Of a DNA stretch of 64,000 bases, positions 18,030 to 26,711 are shown piece after piece. The notes beneath the pieces are model-generated. The model had not been told where the DNA came from. It made no database searches and was given only the letters and a program-made list of their open reading frames with translations. Source of the DNA: Aureimonas ureilytica (lineage in GTDB: Bacteria > Pseudomonadota > Alphaproteobacteria > Rhizobiales > Rhizobiaceae); NCBI RefSeq assembly GCF_001475935.1, contig NZ_LDQA01000019.1, forward strand, positions 1 to 64,000, given 5' to 3'. Position 1 is the stretch's first letter, and each line of letters begins with the position of its first letter. The position numbers were made by a program, and so were the translations under genes.

Positions 18030-18908
18030 TTGCGGCCGTTCCCGCGCGGAGACGGCGACAAGCCCGGCGGGTCGCCGCCGGATTTCGCCATGCGATCCTG
18101 GCTGTTTCCAGGCGGTGAGCCGCTCGGCTCGACCCGCCGGGGCGCGCGGATCGTCGTGCGGGGAGAGGCCGGCCAGAGCGTTTTCCGGCTGGACCTCGAC
18201 GGGCCGAAGGGTACGATCTCGGTCTGAGGAAACGGCGGGCCTGCATGGACGGGCGAGGCGTCTCGGGAGTACGGTGCGCGGGAGCGTGCCGCGCTGTGCC
18301 GACAGCTCTTCGCCGCGCTCGATTGTGCGATGTGCGATCCCGGCCGGCCCGTGTCGGACGTCCGGCTCGGCGGCGACGCGCTTCTCGCTCTCACACCCGA
18401 TCTCGCCGCCATGGGCCTTCTGACGGACGCGACCCATCCTGTTCTGCGCGATCGGGACGTCCTGTCCTATCGCGCGGGATGGATGGGCGTTACGACCCCT
18501 TCGCGCGCCGGTGAAGTGCCAGGCAACGTTTCGGGCCGGCCCCAGCGCCCGCCCATGCCAACCGGCCCGCTCTATGTCAGATATATTCCCTGGCTTGGCC
18601 GGACGCTCTCGTTCGTCGCCGCCACGATGAACGACCTGCCCCGCCTTCACGGGTGGTTGAACGATCCCTGGGTCGATCGGTTCTGGCGGGAGGCCGGCTC
18701 GCTCGAGCAGCACCGCGCCTATCTGCAACGCCAACTCGACGATCCGCATACGATCCCGATCTTCGGGCAGCTGGATGGCGTGCCCTTCGACCATTTCGCA
18801 ACCCTCGATCTGCCCATGAAGCGCGCCGCGCTGGTGGCCCTCAGCCGGGAGCGGTTCCAGACGAGCCGGCTCTGGCTTCCCGCGCAAAGCGCGATGCCGC
18901 CTTCCTGA
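18030..18908 (+). pseudogene. rhbD: Broken IucB/RhbD-type siderophore N-acetyltransferase
   Basis: One plus-strand frame from 18030 to 18908 carries an in-frame TGA at 18225-18227. After the stop it reads into PLYVRYIPWLGRTLSF, LHGWLNDPWVDRFW, REAGSLEQHRAYL and DPHTIPIFGQLDGVPF, matching the AlcB/IucB acetyltransferase domain. The text then jumps directly to DLPMKRAALVALSRERF, which corresponds to the extreme C-terminus of the family. About 80-90 residues, including the acyl-CoA binding core, are therefore deleted. The gene would have acetylated the N-hydroxylated diamine of a rhizobactin/aerobactin-like siderophore. It follows the receptor by 2 bp, and no hydroxylase (rhbE) or second synthetase (rhbF) remains. 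Confidence 0.82.
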
Positions 18909-18986
18909 TCGCCGCCGGGGTGAACGCAGGCGCCGCGCGCAATCTCAATCGCTGCGGCCTCGCCGCTGCGACCGGGAAAGACGATA

Positions 18987-20750
18987 TTATCGCAAGTGCA
19001 TGGACCCTTCGCAGGCGCAAGCCTCTGCCGAGCCGTCGCCCGTGGTTTCGACCGCCGCCCAACCGCGCAGGCGCGAGGTTTTGCCGATGCCCGGATTGAA
19101 GGAATTGGTCGGGTCGAGCTGGCGATAAAAGGCCTTGAGCGCGGGCTTGGCCTCGTAGAGATGGCCGACATTGTGCTCGGCCGGATATTCCGCGCCCCTC
19201 GCCTCCAGCGTCTCGAGGATTGCGTGTTCCAGCGCCTCGCAGTCCACGCCCTTGTGGACGAGATATTCCTGATGCATCACTTGGCACAGGAAATGGCCGA
19301 CATAGAATTTCAGCGCGATCTGCTTGTCGATCTCGGGGGGAAGGGTCTCGAACCAGTCCCGCGTATCGCGCGGCAGGGCGACGTCCAGCGCCACGATATC
19401 CTCGATGCGGTCCCGGTGGACGGCGCGGTAGCGCACCACCGCCCCGCCCGACACGAAGCGGTTGAGAAGCGCGGCCTTCCCCTCATCCTCTGTGCATTCC
19501 AGAAAGCCGCCGTGCGGCGCGGCGAGGCCAGTCGTAAAGACTGACGAGAGATAGTCGCGCATCTCCGCGATGCCCTCGCCGCCGGTGCGCAGGATCAGAT
19601 GGTGGGCGTAGCGGTCCCGATAGTCGATGAGCCGCTGCGGCAGATGCTCCGGCAGGAGCCTGGAGACGCGCTGAAGCAGATGGTCGGAGATGCTCTTGCC
19701 GAGCCCCAGCGCCTCCGTGACGCCATCGAACCAGCTTTTCGCCGCGAAGGCGCGCGGGACATTGACCGAGCCGAAGCGGCGGATGAAGACGAAAAGATCC
19801 TTGCCATAGGTCTGCGCAGCGCGGAACGCGTCGGAATGCATATATTCGCCCGCGATCGGCAGGTGCTGGAACTGGCCGAGCACATGCCGGCGGATCTGCT
19901 GGAGCACGGCCGGGTCGTTCGTGCCGACATAGAAGACCTGCTCCTGCGGCTCGGCGACGAACGTGTCCATGCGCAGGGCGAAGACGGCGATCTTGCCCGC
20001 CGAGCCCGACGCCTCGTAATGGCGGCGCGGGTCGGCGTTGAAGCGCGCGGGCGTCGAGGCGTCGATGTCGCGCACATAGGTCGCGTATTCGCGGTCGGAC
20101 GCCCAGGCGCCGTTCTCGTCGTGAATGTCCGACGCGCCGTAGGTGCCGGCGTCCAGGCGGGCGAGGATGGCCTCGGGGGTTTCGCCCAGTTCGACGCCCA
20201 GATGGTTGACGAGTTCGAGCCGCCCGGCCTCGTTGACGCGGGCGAACAGGGCGAGCTGCGTGAAGGCCGGGCCGCGCTGCACCAGCGAGCCGCCCGAATT
20301 GTTGCAGATACCGCCCGTGACCGAGGCCCCGATGCAGCTCGATCCGATCACCGAATGCGGCTCGCGGCCGAGCGGCTTGAGCTTGCGCTCCAGACTTTCC
20401 AGCGTCGCGCCGGGCAGGCACAGAACCTGCGCGCCGTCGCGGATCAGATCGATCCGTTTGAGGCGCATCGTGTTGATGATGACGATGGGCCGGTCGTAGC
20501 CGGTACCGAAGGGCGTCGAGCCGCCCGTCAGCCCGGTATTGGCGGCCTGGAGGATCACGGCGACGTCGGCCTCCACGCAGGCCTGCAAAACCCGCCACTG
20601 TTCTACCAGCGAACCCGGCTGCACGGCCGCCGCGATCTCGCCGTCGCCATAGCGATAGCCCGTGCGGAAGCGCCGCGTCGCCCGCGTGCCGACATGGACA
20701 TGGGCCTCGCCGGCGATGGCGCGCAGGCGGGCGATCAGGGTTTCGGTCAT
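18987..20750 (-). CDS. dld: Quinone-dependent D-lactate dehydrogenase
   Basis: Membrane-associated flavoprotein oxidising D-lactate to pyruvate and passing electrons to quinone, 587 aa (E. coli Dld 571). The N-terminal PCMH-type FAD domain shows ANTGLTGGSTP and a long GSSCIGASVTGGICNNSGG-like stretch. The central and C-terminal part carries the Dld-specific membrane-binding region and ends with NVGHLYEAKP and DPTNSFNPGIGKT, the FAD-oxidase C-terminal motif. The ATG is placed eight bases after GGGAGG; a TTG one codon upstream is less well spaced. A motif shared with the LysR control region lies upstream at 20893-20906, suggesting common regulation. Confidence 0.92.
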   Translation of the reverse strand: MTETLIARLRAIAGEAHVHVGTRATRRFRTGYRYGDGEIAAAVQPGSLVEQWRVLQACVEADVAVILQAANTGLTGGSTPFGTGYDRPIVIINTMRLKRIDLIRDGAQVLCLPGATLESLERKLKPLGREPHSVIGSSCIGASVTGGICNNSGGSLVQRGPAFTQLALFARVNEAGRLELVNHLGVELGETPEAILARLDAGTYGASDIHDENGAWASDREYATYVRDIDASTPARFNADPRRHYEASGSAGKIAVFALRMDTFVAEPQEQVFYVGTNDPAVLQQIRRHVLGQFQHLPIAGEYMHSDAFRAAQTYGKDLFVFIRRFGSVNVPRAFAAKSWFDGVTEALGLGKSISDHLLQRVSRLLPEHLPQRLIDYRDRYAHHLILRTGGEGIAEMRDYLSSVFTTGLAAPHGGFLECTEDEGKAALLNRFVSGGAVVRYRAVHRDRIEDIVALDVALPRDTRDWFETLPPEIDKQIALKFYVGHFLCQVMHQEYLVHKGVDCEALEHAILETLEARGAEYPAEHNVGHLYEAKPALKAFYRQLDPTNSFNPGIGKTSRLRGWAAVETTGDGSAEACACEGSMHLR

Positions 20751-20892
20751 CAAGGCAGCCTCCCGAGCATGGCCGCCCCACCACCCCCGGGCTCACCGGC
20801 GGACGAATGCGTGCGGACGGTGCTGCTCGGTCCCGGCGGGACAGCGCGCCCACTCTAGGGATCGGTGGAAGCGTGTAAATCCGGCGTTGTGC

Positions 20893-20906
20893 GATAAGGG
20901 TATAAC
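20893..20906. promoter_or_regulatory. Candidate LysR binding motif upstream of dld
   Basis: GATAAGGGTATAAC lies between dld and the LysR gene. It matches 13 of 14 bases of the inverted copy in the LysR/alcohol dehydrogenase divergent region (21864-21877). The ATA-N4-TAT dyad inside it is LysR-box-like. Confidence 0.5.
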
Positions 20907-20926
20907 GAACAGGGATATCTTACCCC

Positions 20927-21847
20927 TCAACGCAGGGTCAGAAGCCGGATGAATTCGGAGGCGGCGGGCGGCAGGGGCGTGCGTGTGCGCGTGATCAGTT
21001 CGTAGGCCTGGCTCTTGGAGCGCAGGCGGAAGGCCAGCGTGCGGGCGACGCCGAGGCTGGCGAAAACATTGGCGACGTCGTTGGACAGGAGCGCGACATA
21101 GTTCGGGCTGGATTGGACGAGCGACATGGTCGTGAAGGCCGAGCGCGTCTCCACGAGGGCGCGTGGAAAGGCGAGGTCGGCCTCGCGATATTCCTGCTCC
21201 AGCGACAGGCGCATCGGCATCCGGGCCGTGTAGACGATCCAGCGCGAATCGGAAAAGTCCGCGAGCTGTACGCGCTTGCGCCCGACCAGCGGATGCGCGG
21301 GATTGGCGACCACGCTCAGAAGTTCGTCGTGAAAGGCGAAGGTGTCGTAGAGTTCGGGTGTCGCGCTGACCGAGCTGCGGCCGATCACGAGATCGAGGTC
21401 TCCCCGGTCGAGCTGGCGTAGAAGCTCGCCGCTCGTATCCTCCAAGATCTCGATCGACACGCTGGGAAACCGTTCGGTGAAAACGAGCACGGCCTCGGTG
21501 ACGAGCGGAACCGCGCCCATGATCGTACCCACCCGTAGCCTCGCCCAGGCGCCGTCGGCAATATGGCGCAACTCCTCCCGGAAGCTGCGGATCTGCGAGA
21601 TCATGACCTTGGCGTGCCGGATGGCGCAACTGCCCGCCGGTGTCGGCGTCAACCCGCGATTGGTTCGTACGAAGAGCTGCTGCTCGGCCGCTTCCTCGAT
21701 TTCCTGGAGGCACTTGGTCGCGCGCGGCTGGCTCATGCCGATGCGCGCGGCGGCGCCCTTGAGCGAGCTTGCGTCGTCAATCGTGGCGAGGAGATGAATC
21801 TGACGCATGGTCAGGCGGCTGAGGCCACGCGCTGCTTGGTCCGGCAT
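20927..21847 (-). CDS. LysR-family transcriptional regulator
   Basis: 306-aa regulator with an N-terminal winged helix-turn-helix (LTMRQIHLLATIDDASSLKGAA, helix ending MSQPRATKCLQEIE) and a C-terminal substrate-binding fold. The start MPDQAA follows TAGAGGA; the open frame continues 168 bp upstream into the divergent promoter and is not used. It is divergent from the iron-type alcohol dehydrogenase gene and precedes dld. It probably controls both, as the same 14-bp motif occurs near each. The effector is unknown. Confidence 0.9.
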   Translation of the reverse strand: MPDQAARGLSRLTMRQIHLLATIDDASSLKGAAARIGMSQPRATKCLQEIEEAAEQQLFVRTNRGLTPTPAGSCAIRHAKVMISQIRSFREELRHIADGAWARLRVGTIMGAVPLVTEAVLVFTERFPSVSIEILEDTSGELLRQLDRGDLDLVIGRSSVSATPELYDTFAFHDELLSVVANPAHPLVGRKRVQLADFSDSRWIVYTARMPMRLSLEQEYREADLAFPRALVETRSAFTTMSLVQSSPNYVALLSNDVANVFASLGVARTLAFRLRSKSQAYELITRTRTPLPPAASEFIRLLTLR

Positions 21848-21863
21848 TCCTCTATTCCCAGTT

Positions 21864-21877
21864 GTTATACCCGTATC
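21864..21877. promoter_or_regulatory. Candidate LysR binding motif in the LysR/ADH divergent region
   Basis: GTTATACCCGTATC, the inverse of GATACGGGTATAAC, lies 17 bp upstream of the LysR start and about 125 bp upstream of the dehydrogenase start. This is where an autoregulating LysR protein usually binds. It matches the dld-proximal copy at 13 of 14 positions. Confidence 0.5.
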
Positions 21878-22001
21878 GACATTCAGCGCATTTACGGCAA
21901 GGGATTTCTCCGTAATTTTGCCTAGACGCACGGGGAAATGACCGCCGGACGCCCTCAAGGGGGCGATCGCGGGCCTGTGCGCGGATTTCGGGAGGACGGG
22001 C

Positions 22002-23138
22002 TTGGCGCTCATCAATTACATCACCCGCGTGCAGTTCGGATATGGAATGCTCGCGACGCTGACGGACGAGCTGCCGCTGGCGGGCATCGGGCGCGCGCTC
22101 GTCGTCACCGACAAGCCGATCGCCGCGCTCGGACTGATCGATCGCATTCGCGCTCTGGTCGGCGACAAGGTGGCGGGTGTCTTCGATGAGACGCCAGGCA
22201 ACCCGAACGAGGCAGCGGTTCGCGCGGCGACCGAGCTGTTTCGATCCGCGGGAGCGGACGGGCTGATCGCCATCGGCGGCGGATCGGTGCTGGACCTCGC
22301 CAAGGCTGTCGCGGTGATGGCCGCCCATGACGGACCCTTGAAGACCTTCGCAGCCATCGAGGGCGGCACCGAGCGAATTTCCGCCAGAACCTTCCCGATG
22401 GTGGCGATTCCGACCACGTCCGGCACCGGCAGCGAGGTCGGGCGCGGCGCGATCCTCATTCTGGAGGACGGGCGCAAGGTCGGCCTCTTGTCGAACCATC
22501 TGGTTCCGAAGGTCGCGATTTGCGACCCCGAGTTGACGCTGAGCCTCCCCGCGCATCTGACGGCGGCGACGGGCATGGATGCGATCTCGCACTGTATCGA
22601 GACCTATCTCTCCGCCGCCTTCAACCCGCCCGCCGACGGCATCGCCTTGGAGGGCCTGCGCCGGGCCTGGGCGCATCTGGCGACGGCGACCGCCGAGCCC
22701 GACAATCGCGACGCCCGCGCCAATATGAGCATCGCCGCGACCATGGGCGCGATGTGCTTCCAGAAGGGCCTCGGCTGCGTCCACAGCCTCAGCCATTCGC
22801 TAGGCGGGCTGAACCCCCGGCTGCATCACGGCACGCTCAACGCCGTTTTCCTGCCTGCCGTGCTTGAATTCAACCGATCCGCGCCCTCGAGCGTAGCCGA
22901 AGGCAAGTTCGACCGGCTGGCCCATGCGATGGGCCTATCCGGCGCCGACGACGTGGTGCCTGCCATCGAGGCCATGACGCGGCGCATCGGCCTGCCCGGC
23001 AAGCTCTCGGAACTGGGTGTGGAGGCCGATCTCTTCCCCGCCATCATCGCCGGCGCGCTCAAGGATCACTGCCACAAGACCAATCCGCGCGAGGCCTCGC
23101 CGCAGGACTACGAGGCGATGCTCGCCCGCTCGCTCTGA
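22002..23138 (+). CDS. Iron-containing alcohol dehydrogenase (family III)
   Basis: NAD(P)-dependent group III alcohol dehydrogenase, 378 aa. It has GGGSVLDLAKAVAV for dinucleotide binding, PTTSGTGSEV, and the metal ligands in GMDAISHCIETY and CVHSLSHSLGG. The start is a TTG seven bases after GGAGG (21991-21995); the nearest in-frame ATG would cut off the conserved N-terminus, so the TTG is preferred. It is divergent from the LysR gene and 89 bp upstream of the MFS gene, probably one transcript. Substrate could be a small aldehyde or hydroxy acid such as lactaldehyde or 4-hydroxybutyrate; the sequence does not decide. Confidence 0.87.
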   Translation: MALINYITRVQFGYGMLATLTDELPLAGIGRALVVTDKPIAALGLIDRIRALVGDKVAGVFDETPGNPNEAAVRAATELFRSAGADGLIAIGGGSVLDLAKAVAVMAAHDGPLKTFAAIEGGTERISARTFPMVAIPTTSGTGSEVGRGAILILEDGRKVGLLSNHLVPKVAICDPELTLSLPAHLTAATGMDAISHCIETYLSAAFNPPADGIALEGLRRAWAHLATATAEPDNRDARANMSIAATMGAMCFQKGLGCVHSLSHSLGGLNPRLHHGTLNAVFLPAVLEFNRSAPSSVAEGKFDRLAHAMGLSGADDVVPAIEAMTRRIGLPGKLSELGVEADLFPAIIAGALKDHCHKTNPREASPQDYEAMLARSL

Positions 23139-23227
23139 TCGCGCCCGCGATCGACCGGCCCTTGGCAGGGGTGGGAGCCCCGCCAGCCAAGCCGCATCCC
23201 GACAACGAAGACATAAGTGGAGGAACG

Positions 23228-24541
23228 ATGTCGAAGATCCAAGACGGGAGCCTGGAGGCTTCCACCATGAAAGCCGTTCTGTGGCGGCTCATTCCCTTCG
23301 TGATGCTTCTTTATTTTATCGCCTATCTCGACCGCGTGAATATCGGCTTCGCGGCGCTCACGATGAACGCCGATCTGGGCTTCTCCGCGACGGTCTATGG
23401 CCTCGGCGCGGGCATCTTCTTCATCGGCTACGCGCTGTTCGAAGTGCCCAGCAACATCTTCCTTCACAAGCTCGGCGCGCGGGTCTGGATCGCGCGCATC
23501 ATGATCACCTGGGGGCTTCTGTCCGGCGCGATGGCGCTCGTCAGCGGTCCGATCAGCTTCTACGTGATCCGCTTCTTTCTCGGCGCGGCCGAAGCCGGCT
23601 TCTTTCCCGGCATCATCCTCTATCTCACCTACTGGTTCCCGGCCAAGACGCGCGGCAAGGCCGTCGGCCTCTTCATGGTCTCCATCCCGCTTTCGGCCAT
23701 GATCGGCGCGCCGATCTCCTCGGCGCTTCTCGGGCTCGACTGGCACGGCCTCAAGGGCTGGCAATGGATGTTTATGCTGGAAGCCATCCCGGCCGTACTT
23801 CTGGGCATCGTGACCCTGTTCACCCTGACGGATCGCCCGGAACAGGCCAAGTGGCTACGCGCCGACCAGCGCGAATGGCTGGCGGCCAAGATGGAGTCCG
23901 AGCGCGGCGCGATCGCCTCCACTCATGGCGAGAAGTCGCTGAAGACCGCCCTTTTCGACAGGAAGGTCCTGGGCTTCGCCTTCATCTATTTCTGCGTGGT
24001 GCTCGGGTCCTATACGCTGGGCTTCTGGTTGCCGCAGATGATCAAGACCTTCGGCGACATGAGCAATCTCCAGATCGGACTGGCGACCGCAGGCGTCAAC
24101 ATGTTCGGCGTGGTCGCAATGATCTACTGGACCCGTCGCTCGGACGCCCGACAGGAACGCCTCGGCCATTTCGCCGCCGCCGTCATCCTGGCTGCCATCG
24201 GCTTCGGGCTCTGCGCGGCGACGCTCTCCACCCCGGCCGTCGCCATCGTCGGCCTGACCCTGGCAGGGATGGGCGTCTTCTCCGCGCTGCCGACCTTTTG
24301 GGCTCTGCCGACCACGTTCCTGACGGGCGTCGCCGCCGCCGCCGGCATCGCGCTCATCAACTCGATCGGCAATCTGGCGGGTTATCTCGGCCCCTTCGTC
24401 ATGGGCTATCTCAAGGACATGACCGGCAGCTACGCGGCCGGGCTCGTCATCGTCTCGGCGCTTCTCGCCTGCGCCGCGCTCAGCCTGCTTCTTGTCGCCC
24501 GCATGAGAGCCCCTGCCCTCAGCACCCATCGCAGCGCGTAA
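23228..24541 (+). CDS. MFS transporter, anion:cation symporter (ACS) type
   Basis: Inner-membrane carrier of 437 aa with twelve hydrophobic segments. Signature-like segments YLDRVNIGFAALTM in helix 1 and GYALFEVPSN in helix 2 are typical of the ACS family, which carries organic anions such as tartrate, phthalate or 4-hydroxyphenylacetate. The ATG follows GGAGG at good spacing; the longer open frame upstream is not supported. It is flanked by the alcohol dehydrogenase before and a strong terminator after, so the LysR-controlled transcript probably ends here. The transported acid is probably the substrate or precursor for the adjacent dehydrogenase. Confidence 0.88.
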   Translation: MSKIQDGSLEASTMKAVLWRLIPFVMLLYFIAYLDRVNIGFAALTMNADLGFSATVYGLGAGIFFIGYALFEVPSNIFLHKLGARVWIARIMITWGLLSGAMALVSGPISFYVIRFFLGAAEAGFFPGIILYLTYWFPAKTRGKAVGLFMVSIPLSAMIGAPISSALLGLDWHGLKGWQWMFMLEAIPAVLLGIVTLFTLTDRPEQAKWLRADQREWLAAKMESERGAIASTHGEKSLKTALFDRKVLGFAFIYFCVVLGSYTLGFWLPQMIKTFGDMSNLQIGLATAGVNMFGVVAMIYWTRRSDARQERLGHFAAAVILAAIGFGLCAATLSTPAVAIVGLTLAGMGVFSALPTFWALPTTFLTGVAAAAGIALINSIGNLAGYLGPFVMGYLKDMTGSYAAGLVIVSALLACAALSLLLVARMRAPALSTHRSA

Positions 24542-24582
24542 ACGGCCCTCCCGGCTCGAAACCTCCCCACGAGCCGAGCCCG

Positions 24583-24613
24583 CGCTCCCCCACCCTGTGG
24601 GGGAGCGTTTTTT
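24583..24613 (+). terminator. Rho-independent terminator after MFS gene
   Basis: A perfect 11-bp GC-rich stem (CGCTCCCCCAC / GTGGGGGAGCG, 3-nt loop) is followed directly by six T residues. This is the clearest intrinsic terminator in the window. Confidence 0.93.
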
Positions 24614-24771
24614 CTTGTCGGGCTTCCCCTGAAAGCCCGCGCGAAACAGGGGGCGCACTACGCGGGGCCAAGGCCGCGCGCGGTCGGGCGTCGGCCGAAA
24701 ATTCGCATCGATCCTTTATGGCGGGGTCTGCCAGAAATGGTCTTATCGAAACAACAGGACCCGTTCCTTCG

Positions 24772-25719
24772 ATGAGTTCCGTATTCTCCGGCGTGGTCAC
24801 CTCCCTGATCACGCCCTTCAGGTCCAGCTTCGACGCCGACCTCGGCCCGTCTTCCGACGTGGACACGTTCCGCGTCGCGTCCCTCACGCGCTGGCAGGCG
24901 CGCAGCGGCGTGCGGGCCGTCGCCCTCGCGGGCTGGGCCGGCGAGGGCTCCACCCTCCGCCGCGCCGAGCGCATCGCTCTGGTCGAGGCCGCGGTCTCGG
25001 CCAAGGGGCGGATGGCCGTACTTGCCCATGTCGGCACGCCCAGCACCGCCCGATCTTGCGCACTCGCGCTGGATGCCGAGGCGGCCGGGGCCGACGGGCT
25101 GGTGCTCGTCATGCCCTTCTACAACAAGCCCTCCTTCGCCGGCATCCGCGCCCATGTCGAAGCCGTCGCGGCCGCGACCGGGCTGCCCCTGTTCCTGGAG
25201 TTCGACGAGGCCGCGACGCGCGTGCATCTCTCGTCCTGTCAGATGGCGGAGCTTTCGCGGATTCGGAATGTCGCGGCGATGATCGACCATTCCACCAATC
25301 CGCTTCATGTCGAATGCATGAGCCGCGCCAAACCCGGTGTGGCCTTTCTGGCGGCCCACGACCCCACGTTTGCCGCCACAGCCCTTTTGGGCGCCGATGG
25401 CCTGTTCAGTGCAATGGCGAACGTGGCGCCCGACCTCGTCGTCGGTCTCTGGCGGGCGATCTGCGAAAACGATGTGGGGCTGGCGAGGGAATTCCAGCGA
25501 CGCCTTCAGCCTCTGGCCGACCTGGTGGAGGCGGAGGGGGCTGCGGCCTTGAAGGAGATGCTGCATGGGATCGTGGGATGCGATACGGCCGTGCGGCTGC
25601 CGCTGCACAGGCTCGGCCCGGACGCGCGCCGACAGGCGGCGCTGATGCGCCAAGAGATCGAGGCGGTGATTCCACCCGTTCCGGCCAGCCTTGAGATCGC
25701 CAGGGAGTCTGTTCGATGA
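24772..25719 (+). CDS. DapA-family protein lacking the Schiff-base lysine
   Basis: 315-aa protein of the dihydrodipicolinate synthase/N-acetylneuraminate lyase superfamily. The fold landmarks are present: LAGWAGEGSTL where DapA has GTTGE, MPFYNKPS with the conserved tyrosine, and ADGLFSAMANVAP near residue 210. At the position of the catalytic lysine (GIKE in DapA) the sequence reads VAAMIDHST, with Ile aligned to Lys; no lysine occurs between the YNKP and RAKPG segments. It therefore cannot form the usual Schiff base and may be a pseudoenzyme or use different chemistry. The start ATG has only a weak upstream purine stretch. It overlaps the next small gene by 4 bp. Confidence 0.78.
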   Translation: MSSVFSGVVTSLITPFRSSFDADLGPSSDVDTFRVASLTRWQARSGVRAVALAGWAGEGSTLRRAERIALVEAAVSAKGRMAVLAHVGTPSTARSCALALDAEAAGADGLVLVMPFYNKPSFAGIRAHVEAVAAATGLPLFLEFDEAATRVHLSSCQMAELSRIRNVAAMIDHSTNPLHVECMSRAKPGVAFLAAHDPTFAATALLGADGLFSAMANVAPDLVVGLWRAICENDVGLAREFQRRLQPLADLVEAEGAAALKEMLHGIVGCDTAVRLPLHRLGPDARRQAALMRQEIEAVIPPVPASLEIARESVR

Positions 25720-26132
25720 GCGCGCTGTCCAAAGCCGAGTTCGAGCCGGACCCGTTCGCCTTCACGCTTCGTCCCGATGGGCACGGGAGCTGGATCGTCG
25801 AAGGCCCCTGCAACGGCTGCGGCGGCATCTTCGTTTCGCGTGAGGCTGCCTTGGAGTTCGTCAGGAGGGAGCGCCGCGCGATGGATGAGATGTCCCGGCA
25901 TGTCGGCTTTGCCCCACGCGCCGATGGCCTCGGGGCATGGGCCGTCACAGCGGCGCGCCCGGTGCCCGATAGGCTTACCCGGCTGCCCAAGGAGAAGCAC
26001 CCTCCTGGCCGACAGAGCCGGGAACTCGATCCATGCGGCGACCGCATATCGGACGTGCTCAGGGCCGATAGCGAAAGGCTGCAAACCTCCTCTTCGAGCT
26101 TTGCGCTACTGCCCGATCAGCGGAAGGCGTAG
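25716..26132 (+). CDS. Hypothetical protein with CNGCGG motif
   Basis: 138-aa protein with no recognised family. Its ATG overlaps the stop of the DapA-like gene (ATGA) and is preceded by AGGGAG, so it is probably co-translated. The N-terminal half has GSWIVEGPCNGCGGIF, a CxxC pair that could bind metal or form a disulphide; this is followed by a helix-like REAALEFVRRERRAMDEM. The C-terminal 50 residues are polar and probably disordered. No signal peptide or membrane segment is evident. The tight coupling suggests that it acts with the DapA-like protein. Confidence 0.6.
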   Translation: MSALSKAEFEPDPFAFTLRPDGHGSWIVEGPCNGCGGIFVSREAALEFVRRERRAMDEMSRHVGFAPRADGLGAWAVTAARPVPDRLTRLPKEKHPPGRQSRELDPCGDRISDVLRADSERLQTSSSSFALLPDQRKA

Positions 26133-26204
26133 GTTCTCCTCATCGGAAGAACACGCACATGCCGGCCACCACCGATGAGAGGCCGGGCACGAAAGGAAGG
26201 CATC

Positions 26205-26348
26205 ATGTCTCTCGCTCGCTCCTTCAGCAACTGGCGCCAGTATCGCAACACGGCCGCCGAACTGAACCGTCTCTCGCAGCGCGAACTCGCCGACCTCGGC
26301 ATTGCCCGCTCCGACATCCCGGCCATCGCCCGTCAGGCGGTCCGCTAA
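26205..26348 (+). CDS. DUF1127 small protein (YjiS-like)
   Basis: A 47-residue protein: an N-terminal MSLARSFSNWRQYRNTAAEL stretch followed by LSQRELADLGIARSDIP. This is the arginine-rich DUF1127 signature common in alphaproteobacteria, where such proteins are linked to RNA binding and phosphate or carbon physiology. AAGGAAGG lies six bases before the ATG. An intrinsic terminator lies about 85 bp downstream, so it is probably a short single-gene transcript. Confidence 0.88.
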   Translation: MSLARSFSNWRQYRNTAAELNRLSQRELADLGIARSDIPAIARQAVR

Positions 26349-26434
26349 CTCTTTCCCCCTTTCGCTTCAGCTGGTCCTCCCCCACCTGAAGCGGACCAGC
26401 CGAACGGTTCCTCCCACCCTTCGGCTTCTCTCCA

Positions 26435-26471
26435 ACGCCCTTGCCGGTCCTCCCCCGGCAGGGGCGTTTTT
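26435..26471 (+). terminator. Rho-independent terminator after DUF1127 gene
   Basis: A 13-bp stem (ACGCCCTTGCCGG / CCGGCAGGGGCGT, one G-T pair, 7-nt loop) ends in a run of five T residues. Confidence 0.88.
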
Positions 26472-26711
26472 CGTGGGGATCACAGCCATTCGGCCGAACG
26501 GGTTTCGAACGGTTCGGATGGAGGGCCGCGTCCGCCTTGCTGAATGCTCCCACGGCCTCGCCGATCGGACGCGAGATGCAGAACCCCGTCTCTCCAAAGC
26601 GGGCGAGCGGCGTAGAAAACATCACCGCGGACAGCGGCGCATCCGATTTTGATCCGAAGCAGATTTTCTCCGCTCTGGCGTCCGGTAGAGCCTCGCGACT
26701 ATATTCTGCGA

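Noticed and set aside
23017-25719. A 900-codon plus-strand frame seeming to fuse the MFS region with the DapA-like protein
   Set aside because: The first two thirds read the MFS gene out of frame and cross its strong terminator; only the last 315 codons are a real protein.
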